From Lyophyllum atratum (lineage: Eukaryota > Basidiomycota > Agaricomycetes > Agaricales > Lyophyllaceae), in contig JACGCN010000093.1 of assembly GCA_014905825.1 (NCBI GenBank), positions 1 to 64,000 of the forward strand: DNA of 64,000 bases, read 5' to 3'. Shown in pieces: positions 9,723 to 21,259 of this stretch. The notes below the pieces were generated by a model. That model was not told where the DNA came from. It saw only the letters and a list, made by a program, of their open reading frames with translations, and searched no databases. The first letter of the stretch is position 1. Each line of letters opens with the position of its first letter. A program made the position numbers and the translations under genes.

Positions 9723-11207
9723 ATGGATTCTTCTCGCGCACCGGATTCTTCACGCTCGCATCGATTAGTTCGCTCAGACACTCTGCACCACTCATACACT
9801 TTTTGCCAGACCAATTCGTACATGTCGTTCGATTCCCCTCGTCCTTCGCAATCGGGTACGGTACCACCGTCTAATTCCAACAAGACCCGGTCAAACACCG
9901 TTCCCCACCCCAGCAACCGTCCTGATCCTCCTCCTCATCTACATAGCAATCGTCATCAAAACACGTATAGAGAGACTCATCCCGCTGCCTCGAATCCAGG
10001 CGTACCGATTAATCCGCATACATCCACGCATTTTCAACCGAATCATCACATGTATTCTCTTCCGCCTCCACACAGTCCGGATCATCAGCCTCCCGTTTAT
10101 ATTTCTCATCTTTGGATACATCCGTACTATTATATGCCTCCGCCTGTACCTCCGCCTGCACCTCCGCCTGTATCTCCGCCTGCACCTCCGCCTGTACCTT
10201 CCCTTCCACCTACACCTGCACCTCGTTCCCCTGCCCCGGTTGTACGTACCCATAAACGTGATGAGAAATTACCTACTGTTTCCCACATACCTATTTTATC
10301 GGGGAAACACGATTGGGCGCCATGGTCTACTGCGGTCACCATTCTCCTTGAGAACCTCGACCTTATGGATCACATTTGCGATTCTCCCGACCCTGCAGCA
10401 CCGTTCGACCCAAACCTCATTCCAACCTATCCACCTGTCGTAACTTGGACATCCACTCCCGACGAGATAGCGGCCTGGCGATCCTGGTGGAGGCGCGACG
10501 CCACTGTGCGCCACGTCCTCCTCACGCGTGTCTCCACTGCCATACAGAACAGTATCCCTGGCGCTGGTCTGATGTCTGGGACAAAGCGACCTGCACGTAA
10601 AATCTTGGAGCAGCTTCGTAGCCTATATGGCATCGGCGACTGGACGTCGGCACGGGTGATAAAGGATCGCCTTCGTAACCTCATTCCTGAAGCACATCGT
10701 ATCCTCGACTACATCACTTATTGGCGTAATGGGATCAATCGGCTTGATTCTGCTGGTTTTCCTTGGGAATTACGCGATGGGTTGTCCACATTCCTTGATC
10801 ACTTCCCTCCTACACACCACCACCTCGTTGACATCGCTGTCTATCGCAAGTTGCTCGAGGGACCTGACATCACTCTCCCCTCCTACGCCACCGTCTTTGC
10901 CGAGCTTCATGATATTGAAGTTGATCATCAACAATTGAATCCTCGTCCTTCACGGCCTCTGCCCGCGCCACGCGTACGTTTTCCCCCCGCGTCTACGCCT
11001 TCTTCTCAGCCCGAACTACCGCAATCAACACCATCGAATCCACCCGACTCTACACGTCCTCCACGTCCAGCTTATACAAACAAGCCTACTACACAATCTG
11101 CCCCTGCACGTGCACCGAACGGGCGTCCGAACACTGGTGTTCGTGGCGGTAGACCGCAACGTATGTCTTCAATTGATCACTTTTTTAGAACGCGTGTGTC
11201 AGCCTGA
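9723..11207 (+). CDS. Gag-like protein of a Copia-type LTR element, pol missing
   Basis: An uninterrupted 494-residue frame from the ATG at 9723. The first ~110 residues are Pro/His/Ser-rich. Five imperfect 12-bp repeats (10137-10198) encode a PPPVPPPAPPPV run. From about residue 175 (LPTVSHIPILSGKHDWAPW) the protein resembles the capsid region of Copia-type Gag: SGKHDWAPWSTAVTILLENL, a Trp-rich WRSWWRRDATVRHVLLTRV segment, ILEQLRSLYG, RLRNLIPEAHRILDYI and SYATVFAELHDIEV. The C terminus is Pro/Arg-rich, without a CCHC knuckle. No protease, integrase or reverse transcriptase frame follows, so the element is truncated or the gag stands alone. The intact frame suggests recent insertion or retention. 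Assignment is from fold-level motifs, not a database hit. Confidence 0.6.
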   Translation: MDSSRAPDSSRSHRLVRSDTLHHSYTFCQTNSYMSFDSPRPSQSGTVPPSNSNKTRSNTVPHPSNRPDPPPHLHSNRHQNTYRETHPAASNPGVPINPHTSTHFQPNHHMYSLPPPHSPDHQPPVYISHLWIHPYYYMPPPVPPPAPPPVSPPAPPPVPSLPPTPAPRSPAPVVRTHKRDEKLPTVSHIPILSGKHDWAPWSTAVTILLENLDLMDHICDSPDPAAPFDPNLIPTYPPVVTWTSTPDEIAAWRSWWRRDATVRHVLLTRVSTAIQNSIPGAGLMSGTKRPARKILEQLRSLYGIGDWTSARVIKDRLRNLIPEAHRILDYITYWRNGINRLDSAGFPWELRDGLSTFLDHFPPTHHHLVDIAVYRKLLEGPDITLPSYATVFAELHDIEVDHQQLNPRPSRPLPAPRVRFPPASTPSSQPELPQSTPSNPPDSTRPPRPAYTNKPTTQSAPARAPNGRPNTGVRGGRPQRMSSIDHFFRTRVSA

Positions 11208-11220
11208 TCCAACACCAACA

Positions 11221-11620
11221 GTGAAGAAAGGGATCGACACGACGCGTCAAAATGACGGAACAAACGACTCAATCACGTCCTCATTCTGTGACAGAGTTTC
11301 TGCCAAGCTTCTTGATGTACTTTTGGACGCTGAGCGATTGGACAACCGCCGTGCTTACGAAAAGGCACGCGCTGACCGTACGCTAAGTCTAAAAGAGCTC
11401 AAAAAGTTGTATGATCGTTGTATGATCGTCTCGACTTGAGTCAACAAAGGTAGGTAACTGACCATTTGGATTATACCTCATCGATTTTCACGGCGTGACA
11501 GCATCGTCAACGCGATTCAAGAAATAATGCCGCCCGTGATAGCAGCTCTAGAGGCTGTAATAAACTCGAAACTGATTCCATGGGCAGGCACCTTTATCGG
11601 TGATGGAGCAGGAGTGATGA
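11221..11620 (+). pseudogene. Unrecognised gene fragment broken by an 11-bp duplication
   Basis: A coding-like frame reads ...SAKLLDVLLDAERLDNRR, then AYEKARADRTLSLKELKKLY, into a perfect 11-bp tandem duplication at 11407-11428 (unit ttgtatgatcg) that shifts the frame to a stop. Past the duplication the other frame continues LDLSQQ, then a GT-AG intron (gtaggt...gacag), then SIVNAIQEIMPPVIAALEAV and INSKLIPWAGTFIGDG to a TAG at 11618-11620. The two halves fit one original reading frame. No 5' end and no homolog is recognised. It directly follows the gag-like ORF, but no retroelement domain is visible. Confidence 0.35.
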
Positions 11621-13140
11621 AGTAGGTCTTTACTTCAACACTGTATAAAATATACGTAAGTATGTTCAAATGAGGCCAGCAGACTAAGCAGCTAGCACCG
11701 TCTAGAAGTAGAAGATTAGCAATGCCTCCTTAGACCTGGTGCAACTTGAAATGCTTAGCGTGATCGCAGGACTCAAGGACGATATCAATGCCGCGGAGAG
11801 GAGGAAAATTTCATGGCAGCCACAGAGCTAAAGAGCTGTTCAAGGGTCACGGGGCGCATGACTTCCGAGACGGCGCGGAAACACGGATTCAGGTGACGAA
11901 GAGGTTCGTGCCTTTTGGTCGGACCTGAACACGAAAATGATACATCGCAAAGCGCAAGGACTACGAACGCCTCACCGGAAGCGATGGAAACTTTGAGCCC
12001 CACGCGACGTGCAGGAAGAAGATGAGGAACTTGGGGCGTTCCCGCAGTCCTCCTGAGGTCGGCTGCATTCTCAGTCTGCCCTCAAACGAGTCTCGCCAGC
12101 TGGCAAATAGAGAGCATCAGCCTTCGAGTCCGGTGTGGACGTTCTGAATGTGTCGTAGTTAAATACATGGGCTGACCGAAGGAGCTGATCGCGATTCGCC
12201 GGGGGGTGAATGGGCGCGCCGTGCCAGTCCAGATGAGATACAGGTCTGATGGCATACACTGTCATCGAAGCGTATAGCGTGTCCACGAGACATATTCAGC
12301 GTTGCTAATGTCCTGTGAATGGAGGTGGCGTAGCCTAGAGGTTCCAGTAAGTACAACTTGGACTCCAGAGTCTGGACACTAGGGTTGCGTATAAAACTCC
12401 GGTCGGTGTAACTAATAGGTAACTTACCTGGCAAAATTTTGGGCCTATGTAACAAAGGTAAGTTACCGTGTAAGAAACAGTTTTATACCAAAGTCACGTG
12501 ATTTTCTGCCGCTCAAGGAAGACAAGCCATTTTGGCGCCGGAACAGACGCGAGACCTCGTTTTCGCAGCACTCACACCCTTTGCTTGGAGATGAGCAAAG
12601 AGCAGTTCGGATTTCAAGATTAAGAGACTGGCTATCGATGAATGACGAAGTTGGATCCAGTTTCCGAGCTCAAACTTTCAAGGTCACGGTGGCTGGCCGC
12701 TGCATTGCCCATTTTGGTAAGATAAGGTAAAATTACATGGCAAGGTCCCACTGAGGAACGCCGTGTGCAAAACGGTGCACGTGTATCTCCATGGATGTGG
12801 TTCAAAACTTATTCAAAGCTGTACAAGTCGCCTTGCCTAGCTTCTTAGCTGTGCTAGGAGACCATACAAGCCCGATAGAATTTGTTACATTTTATACATT
12901 CTGATTTCTGGGACATGTAACAAACAGGTAAGTAACTGTTAGTAACACGTGTTAGTAACACTTGGTAACAAACCCTCGACTTTTATCCGCAACCCTACAC
13001 TGGACAGGTCTGGACAGCCTTGGACGACGTGTGGTTATTTCGGACCACGTGACTCAAAGTCGCGCTTCTGGCGGCAGTGGTCACTCAACTGGTAACGGAC
13101 ACTTCACGGCCTCCACTCATACCCCAGCGTTCTTTCAGCC
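11621..13140. other. Gene-free accessory region
   Basis: About 1.5 kb between the broken fragment and the dynein gene. No supportable gene was found on either strand. The right half holds the inverted-repeat element listed at 12371-13012. Confidence 0.5.
12371..13012. mobile_element. Putative MITE with TAGGGTTGCG inverted termini
   Basis: The left end carries TAGGGTTGCGTATAAAACTC. The reverse complement of the right end carries TAGGGTTGCGGATAAAAGTC, an 18 of 20 match. Inside are GTAAC-rich subrepeats: a perfect 12-bp inverted pair (12418-12429 and 12456-12467, GGTAACTTACCT) and a direct repeat of TGTTAGTAACAC near 12937-12962. Length (~640 bp), inverted ends and lack of coding capacity fit a non-autonomous DNA element. 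A target duplication was not found and arm similarity fades after ~20 bp. Confidence 0.4.
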
Positions 13141-15636
13141 ATGTCCGACAAACGAAGAGCAGAAATCGAGGCCAAACGGGCAAAGCTAGCAGAGCTCCGG
13201 AAGGCTCGCGCCGATCGGCTCAAGGCAGACACTGAGAAACGAACCGAGGCATGGATTTCAGAGCCAAATCTTCACTTATTCTACGACTGATGCTCAGCTC
13301 GACGTAGATTGCAAGCCCTACACCGGCGCGCAAAGACTTGGATGATCTCATTAACTCTATTGTCGGTAGCTCTTCGCGTGGTGGCAGGGATAGCGGGGAC
13401 CGCTCTCCTTCTATACCGGGGACGCCTTCTCTTGGGGCTAGCGTCGGCCTTCCTGGTCCATCCGCACTTTCAATGTCGGGGTCTGGTCGGGCGAGCAGGC
13501 AGAGTGACTTCTCCAGTAGTGTCGGCACGACGCCGGCCCTGCCTAGCAGTTCGACGGACCATGTTATTGAGCGGTGAGCAGTGTTCGGAAGTCCTGACGC
13601 GTCTGCGAGCTGACATGATTAGGACGCTCACACCCCGGATATATGGCGATTTGATTGACGTGGAGCAAGAGCTGTTTGAGTTGCCGAGGAAGGTACGATT
13701 CTTCAAACAGCCTGTTTAGCATGCTGTGTTCCTGATCTGTTTTAATGCTATAGGAACGTGTCAGCTACAACAAGGAAGTGCAAACAACTGCGATCGAAAC
13801 AGAATCCCCTGGTGAATATGAAGATGACCTCAGGCAACGCATACTGCGGGAGCGCGATGTTGAGGCGGAGCGGCTTGCGCGTGATAAAGAATTGGAGGAG
13901 GAAAGTGTGAAGCTGGAGCTAGAGATCGAGCAGGAAATACGAGGCAAGTAGGCCTAGCTCTCCTTTCTGAACGCTTCCCATTGAAATGTTCATTCCAGAA
14001 TTATCGGAAGAGGAAAGAGCCAGCATCCTTGCAGCACCAGAGTTCCTTGATTTTGTGGAACAATCGTCAAAGATCGTTCAACGAGCATTAAACGATGGCT
14101 ATGACTATATCAGAGACTACACAATAGGAGCAGAGTCTGGAGGGTATGTGCCCTTGATACTTCAGTAGACGCTATCCTGATCTTTTACGTCTCATAGGGA
14201 CGACTCGGAAGGACGCGTCAAGCGCGTTTGCGAATTCTATGACGAGCGTTACGGCAAAAATAGGTCTATAACGGACGTGGATTGGTCGCCGAAAGTAAGC
14301 AACCAGTTGATTTTTATCTTGAAAGGAAGGCACTCAATATCCATATTTATAGTACCCTGAGCTAAGTGTCGCGTCGTACAACAAGAATCCAGCCGCACTA
14401 AACGAGCCAGATGGCATTGTTGCGGTCTGGAACCTTCATCTTCTGGAGCGTCCAGAATTCGTCTTTCATTCTCAAGTATGTTGAGATTTTCGAATTTTAA
14501 CGTGTAACACGAAGAACTCATTTACAACACAGTCCGACGTGCTCTCTGTCACATTTTCGCCCTTCCACTCAAATCTCGTCTTCGGTGGCACCTATTCTGG
14601 CCAAATCCTCCTTTGGGATACCCGTTCTAAACATCTCCCAGTACTAAAGACGCCGTTATCCGCTGCTGGGCATACGCATCCTGTATACGCCATGCAGATG
14701 GTAGGTACTCAGAATGCGCACAACTTGATCACAAGCAGCACCGACGGCACAGTGTGTAGTTGGCTGGTGGACATGCTCGCCCAACCTCAAGTGTGTCTCT
14801 CAACTCCTCTAAAATCTGCTACAAACCTAAATAATGTCCTCAACGCAGGAAACCCTGGAACTGATACATGCGGGGCATAACAAAACTGGTGAGGTTGCGA
14901 TCACCATGCTCGACTTTCCCGACAACGAAACCACGACGTTCTGGGTCGGCACGGAGGAAGGCAACGTATATCAAGCGAACCGGTACGATCGTGCTGGAGC
15001 CAAGGCCGGCTTGAACCAATACGATGTGTACAAAGGCCATGCTGGGCCCGTAATGGGCCTACATTTTCACCCGCTCGTCGGACCCGTGGACTTCTCGGAT
15101 CTCTTCCTCACGAGTTCGGTTGACTGGACAGTCAAGTTGTGGCGTGCCAAGTCACTTGCGAAGCCATCGACGACCCCGCAAGCCATCGCCCCGCTGTACT
15201 CATTTGACGAGGCGGACGATTATGTATACGATGTCAAATGGCATCCCGCTCATCCTGCGGTATTTGGCACGGTCGATGGATCGGGTCACTTCGACCTCTG
15301 GAATCTGAATACCGATACTGAGGTTTGTGTCTGAAGGCAATCTCTACGAGAACCTTCTTATTGATATTCCTTTCGAATCAGGTTCCTGTGGTCTCGACCA
15401 ATGTGGGCTCTGGCCGGGCAATCAACAAACTGCAATGGGATCGCAAAGACGGCCGGCGCGCTGCTTTGGGTGGCAGCGACGGCCGACTTTATGTGTACGA
15501 CATTGGAGACATGGCGCTTCCCAGGGAGTCGGAATGGACGGACATGCAGAAGACTGTGGCTGGGATTGTTGGAGGTGGTCAAGCCAATGGTGTGGCGGAG
15601 GGTGGCGACTTTTCGAGAAGCGTCGCAGGCCGATGA
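13141..15636 (+). CDS. Cytoplasmic dynein intermediate chain
   Basis: The N terminus [20 protein letters not shown] is the basic coiled-coil segment that contacts dynactin p150. A Ser-rich linker with [11 protein letters not shown] and [20 protein letters not shown] follows. A second charged segment (about [20 protein letters not shown]) precedes a seven-bladed WD40 propeller that starts near [20 protein letters not shown] and includes [39 protein letters not shown] and [14 protein letters not shown]. It links the heavy chain to light chains and cargo in dynein-1 (yeast Pac11, DYNC1I in animals), serving nuclear migration and endosome transport in hyphae. Roughly ten exons; length and block order match the family. 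An intron after 15320 (gtttgtgtct...caatcag) precedes the last blade. Confidence 0.93.
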
Positions 15637-16063
15637 CGGAGTCATGCCAGTATATCCAATGTGGCGCCGCAACACTTGCTTTGAGTGTGTGATAATGGTT
15701 ATACCCAAGTAGTACGCGTATTTTAATTGATCGGGACCTTCAACGAAGCTGGGAGTGGAGCATCTGTAGACTGCGAAGGTGACGGCAATTTGATAATAAG
15801 CTTCCGAAACGAGGACCCTTCAGGTCACCGATCATAACCATGGAATCCAAACAGTCACCATCAAGCTATCAGCCAATCAGGTGCCGAGTAGCCCAAAAAT
15901 TTATGCTGTCAACTCCGTGCCGTTCACTTCTCCATTTTCTTGGGTGGGTTCGTTTCACCAGTGGTACTCTCTCTCCACTCTCTCTTCCATCCTGAGAGCC
16001 GTTCCTAGGTCATACCACACACGTCGTGGCTGTCTAGCAACTTTTCTCTACTTTTAATCAACC
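15637..16063. other. Intergenic region, dynein IC to F-box gene
   Basis: 427 bp. Nothing supportable was seen. A CT-rich tract around 15960-15990 probably belongs to the promoter or leader of the F-box gene. Confidence 0.4.
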
Positions 16064-17657
16064 ATGCAGCGGGCACTGCTAATTGACGAGATCATCCGGC
16101 ACATCTTCCAATACTCATCGCAGGACGGACATGGAACTTTGAATGCGCTGGCTAGAAGCTGTAGGGCATGGGAAAGCCCTGCATTGGACTATCTTTGGAT
16201 ACGTCTATCCTCCGTTGCACCTTTGCTATACCTAATACCAGGCATTCAGCTCGTGAACGGAATATATGTAAGAGGGCTCACATCCCGAAATGAACATATG
16301 TTAACATGTTCTATAGGTTCTTGAGCGACCGGAGGGTCCGCTAGACTTGAGCCGATTCCATTCATATGCTTGCCGAGTGAAGGATATCACCCACCGACAA
16401 ACCGTCCAGGTCCACCCCTCCGTCCTCTCCATCCTCGCCTCCGGACTTGCGGGGGCGCCTACCTATCCCACCGGACTTCTTCCGAGTCTACGCTCTGCTC
16501 AACTCTCGACTTCCAATTGCGATAGTATCCAGGCCTGCTTCAGCTTATCGGACAAGCTTCGCAAACTGGACCTTGACCTCGGCTTTAAATCGAGAGGCTC
16601 GCAATCCTCGAATGAGCATATACAACGATACCTTCAGGAAGTCGTCAGGATTGCTCCAGGCCTCCGACGGTTAAGCATCCGGGGATCACTTGCCCAGAAC
16701 CTCTTGGGTTTGGTCACGTCGATGCGGAACCTCCAAACTCTTTCTCTTCGCCTGGGTTCCTCCTTGACCACGGATGCATTTCTGGCGATAGCAAATTTCG
16801 AAAATCTTTCAGAACTCGAAGTGCATGCAGGCCACTTCGATGCGGACGCCCTTTCCGATGCCCTTAGAGACCGGCGCCATCCCGCCTTTCCTTCATTGAA
16901 GAAGCTGCACCTTCGCGCGCACGCGCCTGTGCTTGCACTCGTACTAGACCACGTGTCTGCGGATGCCTTACATACACTCCGCATAGAGGCCGAAGAGCCG
17001 ACGGGCGTACCTGTCGCCTGGAATCCCATCTTCAAAATAATTTGCAGCAAAGCAGCTAATACCCTACGAAGCCTCACCATAGAACACCACATCGAGTTAG
17101 ACGATATGGACATAGACAGCACCGATACCACCAGTCCTTCTCCCGGAGAAATCAAAACAAATATCCCTATACCCTTCAGTCACCTACAAACCTTAGCATC
17201 TCTACACCACCTCCGCCAACTAGTCCTCGACACCACCCTCCCACCAGCGATATGCGACGAGGAGCTAGCCACTCTGGTCAAAGGCTGGCCGGAGCTGGAG
17301 CACCTCGATTTAGGCTCGACTCCCCCATTGACCCGTGCCGGGCAGCAGGAAAAGCGGCCGACTTTCCAATCCCTGCACACGCTGGCCGCCAGTACGCCTA
17401 AACTCACGGCTCTGGTTATGTCGGCGGATATACGGGGGATCGATTCGACGACGATCCCTCCTGACGTTCCTCGCCAACATGCCTTGACACGGATGACGCT
17501 CGCGTGTACTCCGGCATCGGACCCTGAGCGTGTGGCGCGGTATCTGCACCAGTTGTTCCCCTCGCTGCTTGAGGTCGACGGGCTTCCTGAGCATGAAGAG
17601 GAATGGAGTCGGGTGCAGGGTGCACTACGGACAATGTGCTTCCCAGCCTCATCATAG
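16064..17657 (+). CDS. F-box/leucine-rich-repeat-like protein
   Basis: Two exons with one intron at about 16269-16318. Exon 1 begins MQRALLIDEIIRHIFQYSSQ and continues LNALARSCRAWESPALDYLW, a typical fungal F-box with the conserved late Trp. The ~435-residue remainder has irregular leucine-rich repeats (LRRLSIRGSLAQNLLGL, LQTLSLRLGS, LSELEVHAGHFDADALS, LKKLHLRAHAP, LEHLDLGSTP). F-box proteins recruit substrates to SCF ubiquitin ligases through Skp1. Agaricomycetes carry large divergent families of this type and no specific target can be named. The start is the first ATG and opens the F-box directly. Confidence 0.85.
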
Positions 17658-18077
17658 ATCGTACGATAGACCCTCGCTGGCTGTAACGCTGCGCTCGGTC
17701 CCACACCTTTCGAACAAACTCACATGGAGTATGCATAGAGCATGTCACCGACGATACCCCTACACTGTACATAATTCATTGCTCTGACACTGTTAGATCC
17801 TTATAGCCACTATTTATTAGACCTTAGAGATTGCCTCCACATAGATCATACACTCGACAGACCGGCACGCACATATATATTTGCTTACTTGATTAGAATC
17901 ATGTTTTGTCGCTCTACTGTAACAACCTGCAGGTTTCATTCAAGACTTGACAAGCATCCTGACAAGCAGAAATGACTGAAAACTGGATACAGATTTACTT
18001 TGAGTCGATGACGGTGTATATTGCACGCGCGGACTACAGATCGAGGTGTAATACTACTAAGCTCATGGACGAAGCGA
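17658..18077. other. Convergent 3' intergenic region
   Basis: 420 bp between the F-box gene (+) and RPS27A (-). AT-rich 3' flanks only. Confidence 0.4.
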
Positions 18078-18797
<720 letters not shown>

Positions 18798-19043
18798 TTA
18801 TCTGTCCAACGAGTTCAACGATGGAGTCTTTGAGAAGGCAAGAGCCGTGTTGTAAGCAACCTGTTTTCTGTTGATACCTGATGCAAATTTAAGGTTTGAC
18901 CTCACGTGATAAGCAAACATGCGCAAATCTCGTCATTGGGCGCGTCGCGAGAGACGCGTACCTGCTACGTACCTGCTTCCATCTTCTTCTGCTCCTACTG
19001 GTCCTCTGGCGCATTCCACTGCCCCCCTCCAACTACTTATCAC

Positions 19044-20434
19044 ATGGCCAGCGACGAAGATACACAAATGATGGACGTTCAGCCCACTCCAACGCTGGCG
19101 AAAGGAAAGGGGAAAGCAGTGGACCGTGAGCAGCCGTCAGAGAACGAGAACTTACCTTGGTGAGAGCTTCGAATCCTGGCTGTGCTCTCTGGGCCTTACT
19201 TGAAGCTAGGGTGGAAAAGTATCGGCCAGTATCGCTCGATGACGTGGTCTCACACAAGGACATCACGAGCACGAGTAGGTCCACGTCCTTCTCGTTCCAT
19301 TCGAAAGGTTCACCCTCTATCAGTCGAGAAGTTTATCGAGAAGAACCGCTTGCCACATCTACTCTTCTATGGGCCTCCAGGAACCGGAAAGACGTCCACA
19401 ATCCTTGCTGTGGCTCGACGGATATATGGGGCGGACTATCGCAAGACGACACTTGAAGTGCGTACCAGAAATACTAGCTTATTTAGTCATGCTAACCCGT
19501 ACCCCAGCTCAACGCATCAGATGAGCGTGGTATTGACGTTGTCCGGGAACAAATAAAACAGTTTGCCGAAACACGAACGCTATTTTCAAAGGGCTACAAG
19601 CTCATCATCCTAGACGAGGCCGACATGATGACGCAGCAAGCGCAGGCTGCTCTCCGCCGTGTCATTGAACAGTATACCAAGAACGTCCGCTTCTGCATCA
19701 TCTGCAACTATGTCAACAAGATTACGCCAGCCATTCAAAGTCGCTGCACCCGGTTTAGGTTCTCTCCGCTCCCAATCACCGAGGTCGAGAAGCGGCTAAA
19801 CATGGTCGTGGAAGCCGAAAAGTATATACTATGCCACTTCTGCATCATTAATTCTTTGTCTGATCGCGTTTCGTGTCGCCAGCGTCAAGCTGACGGATGA
19901 CGGAAAGAAAGCGCTCTTGAGACTTTCCAAAGGCGACATGCGCCGCGCTCTCAACGTCCTCCAAGCATGCCACGCGGCATACGACGTTACAGGGGAAACC
20001 GAGATCTACAACTGCACCGGAAATCCTCATCCGTCTGACATAGAGACCATAGTTAACTCGATGCTCTCCGACGAATTCACGACATCATATCAGAGTATGC
20101 CTCCCTGTCATTCCAGCGGTCCTTGCTGACAGTCTTTGTTTAAAGTGATCTCGACCATGAAAACCGAAAGGGGTCTCGCATTGCAGGACCTCCTCACGGG
20201 CGCGTTTGATTACGTCGAGACAATCGAACTGAAGCCACACGCGAGAGTTTATCTTCTGGACTACTTGGCCACGACAGAGTACGTACTCTAATATCTGCTG
20301 TGTTCCAATATATCGATGCTCACCCTCCTCCCCTCATTCTCAGACACCGGCTATCCACGGGAGCAAGCGAGAAGATTCAGTTGACAGCTCTGCTCGGCGC
20401 TTTCAAGAACGCCGTCGAGCTTTCAGCCAAGTAG
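19044..20434 (+). CDS. RFC3: Replication factor C subunit 3 (clamp loader ATPase)
   Basis: After a polar leader ([20 protein letters not shown]), exons give [18 protein letters not shown], Walker [38 protein letters not shown], Walker [12 protein letters not shown] and the arginine-finger SRC motif [15 protein letters not shown]. The C-terminal collar domain ([15 protein letters not shown] to [12 protein letters not shown]) is complete. Rfc3 (RFC5 in human nomenclature) is one of four small subunits of the pentameric AAA+ loader that opens PCNA at primer ends. About seven short introns; the one inside DITST-IEKF is 45-50 bp. Length (~350 residues) fits the family. Confidence 0.96.
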
Positions 20435-20584
20435 GCTTGAACGACAGGAGACCAGTATCCTCCATATATTATGACCCATGTTGTTCTTCATGCATACACC
20501 AGTGCCCACCAAAGCCCAAATCTTGCTGCTGGTTGAAAGACAGCGACAGAGGTGATCTACCATGCTTCGTGTACCCTCACACCT

Positions 20585-20669
20585 TGGATTCATGTCAGGA
20601 GTAATACCAATTTCTATAGTGGTAGTCGACGTTGAAATCAGGCGCTATATGTTACAAATATCATGGGAA
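20585..20669. repeat. Direct repeat, left copy (flanks P450)
   Basis: From TGGATTCATGTCAGGAGTAA to ...AAATATCATGG. A second copy in the same orientation lies at 23859-23946. Shared blocks include CTATAGTGGTAGT, GACGTTG and ACAAATATCATGG. The copies bracket the P450 gene. Confidence 0.75.
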
Positions 20670-20797
20670 TAGGACATAGGGCAGCTCCGGTTCTGATTGC
20701 AATTGCAATGCTTGTTGAACGATTGCCATCCATTGGGCGCTCTCCTCCACTTACCATAGCGCCGGGACTAGTTGTTGGGATCCGAAACGCGATTAAC

Positions 20798-21054
20798 GAG
20801 AGTCAGGTGGTGCTTGAGAATTGGCTGCGCCGCTTACTGTCGGTTGCTAGAATCCGATGAGGGTTGGCGCTGGCGTGGGTGAGGTTGGACATGTGCGGGG
20901 AGGATGAAGCAGGACACGACCACCGATTTCCATTTGGGCAGGCTCGGCGTCAACAGTGCCGCCCCAGTCTTTTTTCTCACCACCACTGAGTGCGTCCCTG
21001 ACAGACGGCTCGTCCTCGCGAGCAGCCAAGGTTCAGATAACACCAAATTTCGAC
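20798..21054 (-). CDS. Doubtful small gene, unrecognised
   Basis: On the minus strand, an ATG at 21054 (MSKFG), a 46-bp GT-AG intron, a middle exon and a second GT-AG intron ending ...attctag can be joined to a stop near 20798, giving about 46 residues (ending NSQAPPDSR). A different frame of the middle exon reads LSGGEKKDWGGTVDAEPAQM, which looks more protein-like but has no clean 5' junction. A TATA-like TTTATAG lies upstream. No family is recognised. It could be a real small gene, a decayed exon or chance. Confidence 0.2.
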
Positions 21055-21259
21055 ATTGCAGCCACGATGATACCTCTGATAGATAGATATATGGGTGGCT
21101 ATAAAGACCAGAGGAACGACTGATCGTGTCTGTCGAAGAGTAGGTAATTTATCTGCTATCTGTTATATGTAACATGTCTGTGAGTAGGATCAAACTAAGG
21201 CAGTGTAGAATCTTGAACAACTGTGTTCATGATCAAAGAAAGTGGGCCACCGCGAGAGC

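Larger units (their letters stand above)
20435..21259. other. Intergenic region, RFC3 to P450, with repeat copy
   Basis: 825 bp between two 3' ends. It holds the left copy of the 85-bp direct repeat (20585-20669) and, on the minus strand at about 20800-21060, a doubtful small gene described separately. Confidence 0.5.
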
